NCBI RefSeq assembly: GCF_963678635.1
Contig: NC_087068.1
Coordinates: 46,143,785 to 46,207,784, forward strand
Source: Symsagittifera roscoffensis
Lineage: Eukaryota; Xenacoelomorpha; Acoela; Convolutidae
DNA length: 64,000 nt
Direction: 5' to 3'
In this document: piece after piece, positions 10,731-21,348 of the stretch
Layout of the letters: every line of letters starts with the position of its first letter
Position numbering within the stretch: the first letter of the stretch is position 1
The notes under the pieces: model-generated
Databases searched by the model: none
Seen by the model: the letters and a program-made list of their open reading frames with translations, nothing else
Told to the model about the DNA's origin: nothing
Translations under genes and position numbers: made by a program

Positions 10731-10949
10731 GATATAGGTATTTCATCTACGAATATTATATTTCATCTCTCGTCACCTTATCAATCCATATTTTACAAAT
10801 TATGTGCCGAAAAACGTCTGCGCTTCTCAGACTAATATTATGAGTGTGCCTTGTAGATTTCGTGCATTGCTTCTCTAGATCCGTTCACACACTCTAACTT
10901 AACGGCACCGCAAAGTGGTCTCTTTGGTAATGAATTCAGCGGGGCGCTG

Positions 10950-12720
10950 GAGTTCAACTTTTGGCGCCCAGCAAAGGACCCAGTAAAACCGAAATTTGAT
11001 CATAGTGCATTATCGGCTTGTTTCTTAATTAAGGTAAAAAAAACATCTCCGACAGAAAACAAGATGCTCCTGGAGAAAAGTATATACCTGCGTGAAAATA
11101 TTCCCGGGTTGACCAAAAATGTTTGCCATACAACTCTCACATTTTGCAAAAAAACGCTCATCATACATTCTCAATTGTGATAATGCGACTCTAATTCAGA
11201 AAAAAATCTTTGAAATTTGGATTTTTTTCGGAGAATTGATTTGCAGCTTAAGTTTGTTTATCATACAATTTTCATATGTAAAAATTGTATGATGAAATTT
11301 TTCTTCCGAATATTAGGTTGTAGGACTCTGATTAGCATTTTACTTATATGGAATTGTATGATAAGCAATTTTCGTGTATGAACATTACGAGGCCAAACTG
11401 TGCACTGGATAGGAGCACATTTTTCTGTCTGCATGTTCCTGGATTCCAGAGACAAGTCTTAAAATATGTTCCAAAATGTAAACGGATTCCACAAACAAAA
11501 ATTCAGTGGATTCCGCACACATATACCTGTGATGTAAATTTTGTCGGCACATTTGTTTTGTTGCGGATTCCGCAACAAGCAATTATAGCTAGGTTTTCTG
11601 GATTCCGCAACTGTAAGTGGATTGCGCAAAATGTAAGCGGAATCCGCAAATTTAAGTGGATTCCGCAAACTGTAAGTGGATTCCGAATTTTGTTCAGTAC
11701 TGAACTTGCATATTAACAATTAAAAGCTGAGCTGAAAATCTTATCTCTAGCCAAGTGGAATTTACAAGCAAAGACTTAACCCTTGTCAGCGGAATCCACG
11801 AAGAAGTCTTAAAACATTGGTTACCTAAATCGGTGGATATGTCATCTTTTAGTATTTTGGAAACAAAACATCGAACAACTTCAATATTTGGAGTCATTGA
11901 CTTGAGAGTGTATGGAACACACAGCATATCGACAAATTAGGTCAGTATTTGGGACTGCGTCGATGTCAAATACTGGTCAGTAATTGAGATTGATGAAATC
12001 CCAAAAATTGGAACAATGTGGAATAAATATGGAATATATCCATTATTTGGAGTCATTAGGTTGAGAGTGATTAGAAACCCAACGCATAGCAAATCGTCGA
12101 CTTAGTTCAGTATTTGGGATTTCATCGATCCCAAATACTGGTCAGTAATTTGGATTCCATTAATCCCAAACACTGATCTGTTCTAGTTAATTTCTTTTCT
12201 AGTAAATTTCTATTCTAGTGAAATCAAATCATGCATTTAAAAGATATAATTTTAAAGGCTACTACACATATAAAAATATGTTAAGGGAATCCGAAAACAA
12301 AATGCGGATTCCACTTACAATTTGCGGATTCCACTTACAATTTGCGGATTTCACTTACACTTGCGGATTCCCCAACAGCTCAATTTAACGATACAAATGT
12401 TTTCTCATTTGTTAGTGGATTCCACAAACTGTTCTGGGTTCCGCAAATACAGTTGCGGATTCCGCAAATTCGCCGATTTTTTGAGCGATTTTGAGCGGTA
12501 CAACGATATAGGTATTTCATCTACCAATATTATATTTCATCTCTCGTCACCTTATCAATCCATATTTTACAAATTATGTGCCGAAAAACGTCTGCGCTTC
12601 TCAGACTAATATTATGAGTGCGCCTTGTAGATTTCGTGCATTGCTTCTCTAGATCCGTTCACACACTCTAACTTAACGGCACCGCAAAGTGGTCTCTTTG
12701 GTAATGAATTCAGCGGGGCA
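10950..12720. repeat. Tandem unit A2 (about 1,770 bp), direct copy of A1
   Basis: Nearly identical to A1, with scattered substitutions, an 11-bp difference near 11406 (GGATAG insertion) and loss of the extra internal segment of about 170 bp. Identity ends at CAGCGGGGC near 12720; beyond it A1 continues into the TTGGCGCCC motif, while A2 continues into unique sequence. Confidence 0.9.
11389..12495. mobile_element. Foldback-like element, copy 2 inside unit A2
   Basis: Same organisation as copy 1: GAGGCCAAACTGTGCA terminus at 11389, left iteron arm to about 11800, CAGTATTTGGGAT...ATCCCAAATACTG palindrome near 12108-12140, and inverted iteron arm at about 12300-12470. The right terminus is missing here too, so the truncation predates the tandem duplication. 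Confidence 0.65.
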
Positions 12721-15542
12721 ATGGAGATTCACTATTACCCACAATCCCGAAACGGTTAAGTTGGTGGCAACTACTCTGTACTGTTCTCTGTTACTTGCCC
12801 CCTTTTATGCTGCTCTTCAGGCTGTCTCGATCACTCTCGCTGATTGCTAAATTTCCAGTAGTAATTAAATTCAGATAATTATTGGTCCAAATACTGAAGG
12901 TTCTAGGCGGCCCGAATAAAATCTAGTAATCTGATCAAAAGGAAAGGGTCAGCGATCAATTAACACAATTGCAATTCCGCTCAATCAATCAGTCCGACCT
13001 ACTAAAATTAATAGTGTCACTAAGGATCACTATTCCTTTGAGGTACTTTGACTGATTTCTTTACTTCGCGATTCCTGGTTTTCTAACTATCGAGAAGCCA
13101 ACAAAGCTCTTTACTAGTTATCACTGTTCTCTCTCTGACTGAGAGCCAACTACTCTTTATAGAGGCTCACTGTTCTCCAACTAAATGAGAACTAACTATC
13201 GTCTTACTCGGTACCAATTGTTCTGCCTAAGGGTAGGCTACTTGCTATTCTCTATGGTGTTTGTCTATTTGAGTTTTAGTTATAGTTAGAGTTATGTCGT
13301 CCCTTCAAGTCCTGATATTTACTTTGGTACCCTTTTCGTAAGCTCTTAACTGAATTCTTCCTCTGACAACACTAGTCTTAGGTTCTAAATTCATTTTAGG
13401 TAATCTTAACTAAATTGTGCAAATATCAAGTCCAATTTCACCTCCAAACCGAGTTATGTTTAATTAACCAATATCTCCAAGGTTCTTATTAAAGTATCCG
13501 AACTCCCAGGGGTAGGGGAAGACCCTTTTTATGAATCGCTAATTCATCCTAAGCATCTAAATTCGGATCTATACTCTATTCCAATCCCGACCTTCTAGCT
13601 ACCAGGGGAACGTAATTCGCTTATTCGGGGTTAAATCGTGCCAAGAAGCCACCTCCAGGGAGCTAAGTAAATATCCCTTTCATTCGTACTTTTTAGGAGA
13701 CCTATTCCCCATGCTATGCCTCTGCTACTGCTTGTTTCTTCTGGGACTACTTTTCTTTTACCCTGGTTGATATTCTACCAATAGCTCATCCTCCAAGTTA
13801 AGATGAACCCAATGTTTGCCAAGTCCATTTTAATTAGTTCCACTACTTCAATCACAACCATACAATGTGTAAGTGATATCTCTTTCAGCTTCTGCTAAAT
13901 TACCCCAAAAGTCCCAATAGGTAAGTTACCTCTCAAATAGTAGTAAAGTGACCAATTTTCATTCCCAAGGGTTGGGGTCGAATGAATACGCCACTTTCCG
14001 GTGTTAATTCCGATGTTTTCTCTACTCGTTCGGCCCTAAACGCTCAAAGGTCATTTTGAGGTCACCCTGGGGTCACCCGGGATCATTTTTCCACATTCAG
14101 ATTTAGAATTCCATAATGGTCCTGCCTACCAAGTTTCGTCCATATCCATCGATACTTCCCAAGTTATCCCATTTCCAAGGTACATCATCACTTTTCCCGG
14201 GAAAACTATTAACACCGGAATGAGTCGCCCAATGGGTTTTAATCACAAGGGGTCTTTTTCCGAAGATGAGTTGTAGTGTCTATTGTCGCCATAAAATTAA
14301 TATGCCCTCGCTAATTATTTTGCGTAAAATTGCCTACTTCCGGTTTAAGGGGGTGGTTTTCCAAAGTGGTAATAACTTCCGGTTCAACCGCTAGATTTGG
14401 CTCAAATTGTGATACCTGATGTACCTCGTTGCTACCTATGCTATCCCAAAGTTTTAGATCCCTGCGTTCAGTGGGGTTAGAGAAATGTTTTCCGGAATTC
14501 GGCGTGGGGTCTATTTGCATAGAGCATAGCACCGGAAGGAGGGTCCAGGGGGTCTGGGGTTCTAAATTTAAGCTTCTCTCAGCTAGGTCCATAACATACT
14601 ATATTTTGGTTCCATTCCATCCGCTAGTTAACGAGTTCTGATAGGGCCATTTGCAATTCCGGGAATCGTTATCACTTGGGGCCGGGGGGTCCGAGGGGTC
14701 TGGATTTTTTCATGCCCGGGTCAAGTCATCCCTAGAATCCGTCCTATGAGTTTCATAAAGCTAACACCGGTAGTTTCCATTGTGGGGTGGGGGGGGGGTT
14801 GCACATCATACTTCACCTGAGTTTTCCGCCACAGGAGGGACTATATCTTTGGAGATTCGAACTATTTTGGATTTCACTGTTTGTTTACTTTTCTACTCAT
14901 CTTATTGACTAAACAATCTTCATAGTACGCGCTCCCCATTCGCTTTACATTACTGCATGCATTTGCCACGATAAAGCTCTGACTTGAACTCTAAATTAGA
15001 CAAAAAGGGTTAGGATCACCGGTCCTGCACGCCTAAAAAGTTTTTTTTTGGTCAAAATCTCAGAACTTCGGTTCAAAATGGTACGTTTTCTGAAAAAAAT
15101 ACTCAAAAATTGGTCCTTCCCTATAGCGAAAAATTTTGATTCTTTCCCTGGACCGTTTAAAATCAATGTTTCCCCTAAGATTCAAACTCAGATTTCACTA
15201 AGCATGTTTTTCAAAATGAGCACGCATGCATTTTATTTTTTGGACGAGTTTCTGAAGAGTGCGTGCATCAATGCTTCATTCAATTAAACAGGCTTGCAGT
15301 GCATTGCTGTTATTTTCCATTTGAAAAAACAAAATGACTGAAGAATAATGTCATCATATCAACTTCAAAAGCTAAGTAGAAGACAAAAAAAACATGATGT
15401 ACCACTATTCACCTAAATCACCATGTATTACCTACAAATTTTAACTTCTCAATTTTAAGACCTGGTGTTGCAAAAAAAGAGTGCAAGAGGAAAAATAAAC
15501 TCAGAGAACTTTCAATAAAAATAACAAAAAAATCGATTTTTG
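12721..15542. other. No supported gene; locally GC-richer intergenic sequence
   Basis: No convincing coding frame on either strand. The longest frames, a 93-codon minus frame at 14311-14592 and a 70-codon plus frame at 14429-14641, overlap each other and lack protein-like features. 13.97-14.8 kb is clearly richer in G and C than its surroundings. It repeats short phrases: ACTTCCGGTT at 14336 and 14376, and CCGGTGTTAAT at 13998 with its reverse complement near 14207. A G tract lies near 14788. 15.0-15.5 kb is ordinary AT-rich spacer. Confidence 0.5.
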
Positions 15543-15944
15543 ATGTCGCACGGACACATAGGCTTCGGCCATCATGGGGGAATGGGACATCACGGAGGAT
15601 TCGGACTTCACATCGGAATCGGACATCATGATGGAGGGTTTGGACATCATGGATTTGGTCATGGACACCATGGCTATGGACATCATGGATATCATGGCTG
15701 CCATAGTCCTGATCCTGTTATGCTATCAGCCGCCATGAACAACAATAATAACAGACTTTACCATTCCGACCCAAATATCCCACAACCCGAATCATACCCA
15801 AATTACCCTCCTCAACCTCCATCGCCCAGAAACAGCCCAAATTCTGGAAGAAGTCACAGAAGTAGAGATAAGAGTAGAAAGCGTCGTAAACATAAGACAC
15901 CCAGTCGTGACAGAAAGAGACAAAGACGACCCAAGACGAGATAA
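15543..15944 (+). CDS. His/Gly-rich small protein with a basic SR-like tail
   Basis: A 133-residue intronless ORF. Residues 2-56 are almost entirely His and Gly with a few Phe, Tyr and Ile (repeats of GHHGG, GHHGYG and GFGHHG). Residues about 57-95 are Ser/Asn/Pro-rich (PQPESYPNYPPQPPSPR). The last 35 or so residues are strongly basic (SRDKSRKRRKHKTPSRDRKR). There is no signal peptide and no known catalytic domain. His-rich repeats commonly bind metal ions, and Arg/Ser tails commonly bind nucleic acid; both roles are inference here. The ATG is in a weak context, preceded by TTTTTG, and an upstream intron cannot be excluded. A paralogue with the same two-part design lies at 34073. No AATAAA was seen within 100 bases after the stop. 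Confidence 0.65.
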   Translation: MSHGHIGFGHHGGMGHHGGFGLHIGIGHHDGGFGHHGFGHGHHGYGHHGYHGCHSPDPVMLSAAMNNNNNRLYHSDPNIPQPESYPNYPPQPPSPRNSPNSGRSHRSRDKSRKRRKHKTPSRDRKRQRRPKTR

Positions 15945-17103
15945 TTTTATGATGTAATTATCTGCTCACCTTTTTTTTAAATCAATATTCCAAAAAGCGC
16001 TCGCGGTACTTGCTGTTAGGTGAGCTTTTGATGTCAAAATGATTACAATTTTAAATTCTGAAACTAAGAATTTATGGTTTTCTCTGAATACAATTTTTAG
16101 ACAAAGGTGGGCCAATGATGCTATCCAACCAGGAACGACGTACTCGATTGAAGTTAACCCGTATAGATCAACCAAATGTTCGCTTTTTGATTGAAGATGT
16201 ATAGATGAAACAAAATTTTCGTCTGAGTCTACCAACACTTGCACGAATCGACAAATGTCAATACATGCGTCGACCAGGATTGATACATGGGTCAATCAGG
16301 GTCGACCAAGAGTCAAAATACATGATTCGCCAAAGAGTTATAAAGAGTCGACCAGAGTTCACGCATTGGAGTTTCATGAATAAAATCGATGAGTGTCCAT
16401 AAAAGAAGAAAAATAATCGTTTGTATTAAAGTAAAAATGGATTGAATTGCTACCCGCAGTGACAAAAATAGATATCTACAGAAAAAAAATACAGATTCCT
16501 TATCTTTTGTAAATTTATATAGTATGACTTCGATTATGTAGTTTTAATAATCTAATAAATTGCATTTTGTTTTGCAACTTTTTTTTACTGTAAGCCTTTA
16601 TTATAAAATCAATACACAAACACTCTCAAAAATTTTTTCTGTATACTATATGCATTGTTTCATGCATACTATATAAAAACTGTATACAGATTATATACAG
16701 ATTATCAATAGAATATATAGTGGTGATATACAGAATTTTCAGACTATACACATATTATGCACAGATTATATAAACAGACTATCTAAATGTTATACTCCGA
16801 AATTATACTGATTTTCTCAACATACTAGGTGGTCAAATAATATGAGTTTTTTCAAGAAAAATTAGAAAGTAGGCTTTTCAATGAATAATTTGTTCAAATA
16901 ATTGATCTGGGAAAAATTTTAAAATTAATAGTTGGAAAGAAATTGCTGCAAAATCTATTTGCTTTAATGTTCTTTCTCTTTTTTGCTAATAGTTTTCTCG
17001 GCAATCAGATAATGAGTTTAAACAAGAAAAAATATAAAGTAGGCTTTTCATTGGATTATTTGTACAGATAATTGATCTGAAAAAATTTTACAATAATTTT
17101 TGT
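15945..17103. other. No gene; AT-rich spacer with short imperfect repeats
   Basis: A stretch at about 16245-16350 is rich in GTCGACCA/GTCAA phrases, like the array further right. At 16630-16800 a loose ACAGATTATATA motif recurs. Two related blocks of about 170 bp (AGTAGGCTTTTCA...TTTGTNCA...ATTGATCTG) start near 16870 and 17040, just before the tandem array. Confidence 0.55.
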
Positions 17104-17543
17104 CGAAATGATTTGCAGCAAAAACATCTTGTTCTATATTATCTTTTCTTTTTCTTGTTCATTTTTTTCTCACAAAATTTCGCTGAAAAGGCTGATTTTT
17201 CAGAGGGCATTTGAAGAAAGTTTGCGCAAAATTACTTCTCTTAACGCGGGAATCCTAGGGCTGCAAAGTCTTATCGGGATTTCTTGAAATTTTACCGTTT
17301 GCGGTAAAAAATTTTCCTCGATTGAGTTCAGCTCACCATAACATTGGGGAAATTTTTTTGAGATTAAAACCTTTTGTTAAATTTCTGAAAAAAAAATAAT
17401 TTAAAATTTGTTGGTCAACTGAAATTGTTACCACTTTTATAAATTCTAGGCAATCGATTCTACGTTATTCTGCAACTTTTTTGTAAATAAGTGTTTTTAT
17501 TCCTTGTTTTCGCTGCGGGTATTGTTTAAAAAATCAATGAAAT

Positions 17544-17955
17544 CAGGTGCGGATTTAGGGGGGGGGGAGGCGGACGCCTCTTTTCTCAGGGATTCGACAC
17601 CCTGCCGACCCAAAGGGTCCCCCTTTGTACTGTTTGCGATATCGATTTTCGTTGACGGACCCTAAAAATTTTTCTAAAGGCGCCAATAGTTTTGAGAGGA
17701 AGCGCGCGCCAAAAAAACGCGATTTTTTGGTAAACATTTTCCAAAAATTGCCTAAAACCGCTCTTTTTGGCCTGTTTTTTTTTAAAATATGGCTTGCAGC
17801 GTTGAGATTATGGCCAAAACAGGGACTTCTTAGTGCTTTGGGAGAGCTCGAAAAATCAAAATGGTTGACCTACAAAAAAAAGAAGTCGACAAATTAATCA
17901 AAGTTTTTTTGAAAATCCGCCCCTCCCCCTTGAAAAAATCCCAGATCCGCCCCTG
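17544..17955. mobile_element. hAT-like MITE (412 bp) with 8-bp target duplication
   Basis: The ends are CAGGTGCGGAT...ATCCGCCCCTG, an inverted repeat starting CAGG as in hAT-superfamily elements. It is flanked by AATGAAAT on the left and AATGAAGT on the right, a 7/8-matching 8-bp duplication, which is the hAT target-site length. A G tract follows the left end and CCCCTCCCCC precedes the right end, making the inverted repeat imperfect. There is no transposase. Frames inside it on both strands are by-products. Confidence 0.75.
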
Positions 17956-18423
17956 AATGAAGTATATTGCCAATCAATTATCATAGAATAAAAATCACTG
18001 TTTTGATGAACATAATCTATTCTAATTGATTTTTTTTTTCACTTTTTTGAGAAGCGAATTTCAACGCACATAAAGGGTTTCCTACTCTTTAAACTTAAGT
18101 TGGAGTTTTGTTTTTTTTTCTGCGCAATTTCGTTTTTTGTTTCTGTTTATCAATTTGCTCAATTTCTCTATTTTGTTTTTTTTTTTCAACAAATTTTTTA
18201 AAATCAATCAGAAATTTTGAGGGAGGATTGTTTAAGTTGTAAGTGGACTGTTCTGCAAGAGATCGCTTTCCAAAAAAAATAATTTAAAAAATCATTCAAA
18301 AGCTTCAAGTGGTTCAGGTGGTCAAATTGGGGGCATTGTTTCATGTGCAGGGTACTTCAGTTGGTTCAGGTGGTCAGGTGGGGGCTGTTGGTTCAAGTGC
18401 GGGGGCTGATGGGCAAACCAACT

Positions 18424-18555
18424 GGGTCGAATCATGAGTCGAACAGGGTCGAATCATGAGTCGAACAGGGTCGAATCATGAGTCGAACAGGATCAAATCA
18501 TGAGTCGAACAGGGTCGAAACATGAGTCGAACAGGGTCGCAACATAAATTTGGGT
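18424..18555. repeat. 22-bp minisatellite within unit 1
   Basis: About five full and one partial copy of a 22-mer based on GGTCGAATCATGAGTCGAAC. The same block recurs in every unit, at about 20548-20679, 22672-22803 and 24792-24923. Confidence 0.95.
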
Positions 18556-19224
18556 CGCGCAAAGTCGCAACATGCCTCCGCCTTGTTCTGGAAAGTCGCA
18601 CCGTTTCCGCATTGGCCTATTACCCCTTTTTTCAGTTCTGATTGATTCATTTAACAGAAATTTTGATAATTTTTTTTCTAAACTCAGTTGGGTCGATTAC
18701 CGTTGAAAACATTTTCGTTTAGTTGAGACGTTGACTTTCGAAACACCGCTAACTTCTTCGATTCATTCAAAATATAATGGGATGCGTTCAATCACATTTT
18801 CATTCGGCTGAGTCTGACCAAAACTAATTGGTTTACTTCAAACACCGTCGAACACTTTATCCTTTGGTCTTGTCAGTCGAAACATAGCTAGCTTGAGTCG
18901 AGTCGGTCGCAACACAGTTAACTTACAACAAACACAATCGAAGCCATTTTTTCTTTGATCAAGTCGGTCAAACATTGCAAAATTGGGTCGAGTCGGTCAA
19001 AACATAGCCATTTTTAAACGAACCGGTCGAAACATAGCCATTTTTGGTCTGTTTCATTGAAAGGTAAGTTCGGCAACTCAACTCGGGCTACACGAATCTA
19101 CGATGCTCAATGCTGTGGCATTTTCTATTATATTTTGTGGCTGTCCAGGTTGAGATTTTTGAAAGGTGATTTGACAGAAACAGTCCATTGTAGTTCAGGA
19201 CTCTGCTAATTCCCGATAAAGTTT

Positions 19225-21348
19225 CGAAATGATTTGCAGCAAAAACATCTTGTTCTATATTATCTTTTCTTTTTCTTGTTCATTTTTTTCTCACAAAATT
19301 TCGCTGAAAAGGCTGATTTTTCAGAGGGCATTTGAAGAAAGTTTGCGCAAAATTACTTCTCTTAACGCGGGAATCCTAGGGCTGCAAAGTCTTATCGGGA
19401 TTTCTTGAAATTTTACCGTTTGCGGTAAAAAATTTTCCTCGATTGAGTTCAGCTCACCATAACATTGGGGAAATTTTTTTGAGATTAAAACCTTTTGTTA
19501 AATTTCTGAAAAAAAAATAATTTAAAATTTGTTGGTCAACTGAAATTGTTACCACTTTTATAAATTCTAGGCAATCGATTCTACGTTATTCTGCAACTTT
19601 TTTGTAAATAAGTGTTTTTATTCCTTGTTTTCGCTGCGGGTATTGTTTAAAAATCAATGAAATCAGGTGCGGATTTAGGGGGGGGGGGGTAGGCGGACGC
19701 CTCTTTTCTCAGGGATTCGACACCCTGCCGACCCAAAGGGTCCCCCTTTGTACTGTTTGCGATATCGATTTTCGTTGACGGACCCTAAAAATTTTTCTAA
19801 AGGCGCCAATAGTTTTGAGAGGAAGCGCGCGCCAAAAAAACGCGATTTTTTGGTAAACATTTTCCAAAAATTGCCTAAAACCGCTCTTTTTGGCCTGTTT
19901 TTTTTTTTAAAATATGGCTTGCAGCGTAGAGATTATGGCCAAAACAGGGACTTCTTAGTGCTTTGGGAGAGCTCGAAAAATCAAAATGGTTGACCTACAA
20001 AAAAAAGAAGTCGACAAATTAATCAAAGTTTTTTTGAAAATCCGCCCCTCCCCCTTGAAAAAATCCCAGATCCGCCCCTGAATGAAGTATATTGCCAATC
20101 AATTATCATAGAATAAAAATCACTGTTTTGATGAACATAATCTATTCTAATTGATTTTTTTTTTTCACTTTTTTGAGGAGCGAATTTCAACGCACATAAA
20201 GGGTTTCCTACTCTTTAAACTTAAGTTGGAGTTTTGTTTTTTTTCTGCGCAATTTCGTTTTTTGTTTCTGTTTATCAATTTGCTCAATTTCTCTATTTTG
20301 TTTTTTTTTTCAACAAATTTTTTAAAATCAATCAGAAATTTTGAGGGAGGATTGTTTAAGTTGTAAGTGGACTGTTCTGCAAGAGATCGCGTTCCAAAAA
20401 AAATAATTTAAAAAATCATTCAAAAGCTTCAAGTGGTTCAGGTGGTCAAATTGGGGGCATTGGTTCATGTGCAGGGTACTTCAGTTGGTTCAGGTGGTCA
20501 GGTGGGGGCTGTTGGTTCAAGTGCGGGGGCTGATGGGCAAACCAACTGGGTCGAATCATGAGTCGAACAGGGTCGAATCATGAGTCGAACAGGGTCGAAT
20601 CATGAGTCGAACAGGATCAAATCATGAGTCGAACAGGGTCGAAACATGAGTCGAACAGGGTCGCAACATAAATTTGGGTCGCGCAAAGTCGCAACATGCC
20701 TCCGCCTTGTTCTGGAAAGTCGCACCGTTTCCGCATTGGCCTATTACCCCTTTTTTCAGTTCTGATTGATTCATTTAACAGAAATTTTGATAATTTTTTT
20801 TCTAAACTCAGTTGGGTCGATTACCGTTGAAAACATTTTCGTTTAGTTGAGACGTTGACTTTCGAAACACCGCTAACTTCTTCGATTCATTCAAAATATA
20901 ATGGGATGCGTTCAATCACATTTTCATTCGGCTGAGTCTGACCAAAACTAATTGGTTTACTTCAAACACCGTCGAACACTTTATCCTTTGGTCTTGTCAG
21001 TCGAAACATAGCTAGCTTGAGTCGAGTCGGTCGCAACACAGTTAACTTACAACAAACACAATCGAAGCCATTTTTTCTTTGATCAAGTCGGTCAAACATT
21101 GCAAAATTGGGTCGAGTCGGTCAAAACATAGCCATTTTTAAACGAACCGGTCGAAACATAGCCATTTTTGGTCTGTTTCATTGAAAGGTAAGTTCGGCAA
21201 CTCAACTCGGGCTACACGAATCTACGATGCTCAATGCTGTGGCATTTTCTATTATATTTTGTGGCTGTCCAGGTTGAGATTTTTGAAAGGTGATTTGACA
21301 GAAACAGTCCATTGTAGTTCAGGACTCTGCTAATTCCCGATAAAGTTT
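19225..21348. repeat. 2.12-kb tandem array, unit 2
   Basis: 2,124 bp, differing from unit 1 by a handful of substitutions and homopolymer-length changes. Examples are the longer G tract near 19678 and GGAGCGAATT in place of GAAGCGAATT near 20177. Confidence 0.95.
19664..20080. mobile_element. hAT-like MITE copy in unit 2
   Basis: Same element and same flanking AATGAAAT/AATGAAGT as in unit 1, so it was copied with the unit rather than inserted anew. Confidence 0.75.

Larger units (their letters stand above)
9016..10949. repeat. Tandem unit A1 (1,934 bp) containing a foldback-like element
   Basis: First of two direct tandem copies; the second starts at 10950. Landmarks recur at offsets of 1,933-1,934 bp, for example GAGTTCAACTTTTGGCGCCC at 9016 and 10950. 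The unit carries a left arm (about 9456-9860) of GGATTCCGCAA-type iterons and a right arm (about 10510-10700) of the same iterons mainly in the opposite orientation. A centre of CAGTATTTGGGA/TCCCAAATACTG inverted repeats lies between them. A segment of about 170 bp beginning GTGGAATAAATATGGAATAT is present twice here (10078 and 10248) but only once in unit A2, which explains the length difference. Confidence 0.9.
17104..19224. repeat. 2.12-kb tandem array, unit 1
   Basis: 2,121 bp. Boundaries are set by TCGAAATGATTTGCAGC at 17104 and its recurrence at 19225. Contents in order: T/A-rich leader, hAT-like MITE (17544-17955), T-rich segment, GGTT/GGTC-rich stretch, GTCGAA minisatellite (18424-18555), and GTCGGTCAAAACATAGCC-type dispersed motifs. 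No host-like coding frame. Confidence 0.95.

Noticed and set aside
14311-14641. Overlapping 93- and 70-residue ORFs in the GC-richer stretch
   Set aside because: They lie opposite each other, lack domain-like composition, and GC-rich DNA gives longer chance frames.
17555-17737. 60-residue minus-strand ORF in the MITE (also at 19675, 21800, 23866) with its plus-strand counterpart of about 90 residues
   Set aside because: Identical in each array copy because the DNA is identical; both strands are open together and the frames span the MITE's inverted ends. No independent evidence of coding.
18424-18555. Regular 22-bp repeats considered as a CRISPR-like array
   Set aside because: There are no unique spacers between the repeats; it is a simple tandem minisatellite in a eukaryotic genome.
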